A DNA stretch of 5,388 nucleotides from Spirochaetaceae bacterium. Lineage in GTDB: Bacteria; Spirochaetota; Spirochaetia; Treponematales; Breznakiellaceae. The notes below the pieces were generated by a model. That model was given only the letters and a program-made list of their open reading frames with translations, did not search any database and was not told the origin of the DNA. Positions within the stretch are counted from its first letter, which is position 1. Each line of letters begins with the position of its first letter. Where the stretch lies: contig JAISCO010000216.1 in NCBI GenBank assembly GCA_031265535.1, positions 1-5,388 on the forward strand. The letters are read 5' to 3'. The position numbers and the translations under genes were made by a program. Of the stretch, positions 4,973 to 5,388 are shown piece after piece.

Positions 4973-4982
4973 GGAGATGGAA

Positions 4983-5388
4983 ATGATGATAAATAAAAAG
5001 ACTATTGTGTTAATGCTGTTGGTTCCGGCTCTTTTTTCCTGCGCCACCACGGGCGGGGACAGTGCCGGAAAATTCCTTGACCAGTCTATTGCCGACTTTG
5101 ACAAGGCCATACTGCTCGACCCAAATGATGCTGAGGCGTACAGAGGCCGGGGCGCCGCCTACGCTGGCAAAGGGGAGTATGACAAAGCCATAGCCGACTA
5201 CAACCAGGCGATACGGCTCAACCCCAATTTTGCTGAGGCGTACAGAGGCCGGGGCGCCGCTTATCGTTACAAAGGGGATGATGACTTGGCCATCGCTGAC
5301 TACAGTCAGGCCATACGACTCGACCCCAATTTTGCCTTAGCGTACTTTGGCCGAGGTACCACCTACTTTATCAAAAGAGATAATGACT
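4983..5388 (+). CDS. TPR-repeat lipoprotein, 3' end beyond the window
   Basis: The frame stays open to the window edge, so only the first 135 residues are seen. GGAG (4973-4976) lies six bases before ATG 4983; a second in-frame ATG follows at once. The signal peptide ends in a lipobox, LFS|C20, predicting a lipid-anchored envelope protein. After a short linker come tetratricopeptide repeats of 34 residues: a partial one at about 35-49, full units at 50-83 and 84-117, and the start of another at 118. Each has the TPR pattern AYxxRGxxY...G-x2-D-x-AIADY-x-xAI-x-L-x-P-N. TPR domains bind proteins; no catalytic domain is visible. It is separated from copA and its partner by 327 bp with its own possible promoter, so a functional link is not implied. 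Confidence 0.93.
   Translation, partial: MMINKKTIVLMLLVPALFSCATTGGDSAGKFLDQSIADFDKAILLDPNDAEAYRGRGAAYAGKGEYDKAIADYNQAIRLNPNFAEAYRGRGAAYRYKGDDDLAIADYSQAIRLDPNFALAYFGRGTTYFIKRDND

Larger units (their letters stand above)
4656..4982. other. Intergenic region, no gene seen
   Basis: The first 85 bases are GC-rich and contain the 10-bp direct repeat GTTAGCATAC at 4667-4676 and 4720-4729. A heptamer array follows (4743-4784), then about 200 bases of AT-rich sequence with a weak promoter-like site, a 6-bp AT-rich hairpin (GATTTA at 4853-4858 with TAAATC at 4865-4870) and a palindrome next to the following ribosome site. No convincing terminator with a T-run is found after the lipoprotein gene. Short ORFs here lack ribosome sites or are antisense to the next gene. 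Confidence 0.6.

Noticed and set aside
4856..5110. 84-codon minus-strand ORF
   Set aside because: It is antisense to the signal peptide and start of the TPR lipoprotein, which has an SD and lipobox.

Overview
The window looks like chromosomal DNA from a moderate-GC spirochaete, most likely a host-associated Treponema relative. This is an inference from style: two exported proteins carry spirochaete-like lipoboxes (LLSC, LFSC), AT-rich intergenic regions separate GC-richer genes, and the gene mix of CopA, a lone DUF2318 protein and a TPR lipoprotein fits. No rRNA, tRNA, CRISPR array or transposase is visible. All convincing genes lie on the + strand.

Region 1 (1-1215) is a run of very small genes ending in one recognisable gene. 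Two copies of a 15-bp box (CATAATTTTGACACA) lie at 15-29 and 144-158. Each ends exactly 50 nt before the ATG of a short ORF with a good Shine-Dalgarno: a 19-codon ORF (79-138, doubtful) and a 31-aa membrane peptide (208-303). A 64-aa exported Gly-rich peptide (340-534), a 57-aa Cys-containing peptide (557-730) and a 162-aa exported DUF2318/FtrD-like protein (727-1215) follow. The last two overlap by ATGA, so 208-1215 reads as one operon.

Region 2 (1216-1514) is a 299-bp intergenic region rich in structure. It has a consensus -10 (TATAAT at 1244-1249), two hairpins, a 9-nt segment complementary to the loop of the first hairpin, and a pair of 16-bp sites repeated at 20 bp inside a GC-rich stem. 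The region could be the leader of copA, a dispersed intergenic repeat, or both.

Region 3 (1515-4655) holds a complete Cu+-exporting P1B-1 ATPase (CopA, 797 aa) and, 30 bp downstream, an unrecognised 238-aa lipoprotein that is probably cotranscribed. The lipoprotein has four regularly spaced histidines and a possible internal duplication.

Region 4 (4656-5388) is a 327-bp AT-rich gap with a six-unit heptamer repeat. It is followed by the start of a TPR lipoprotein that runs off the window.

Working model (inference): regions 1-3 form a metal-handling neighbourhood. CopA would expel Cu+ across the inner membrane. The exported DUF2318 protein, the Cys/His-containing micropeptides and the lipoprotein would act in the envelope. 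A shared AATTTTGACA core in front of both gene groups hints at common control. The TPR gene is probably a separate unit.
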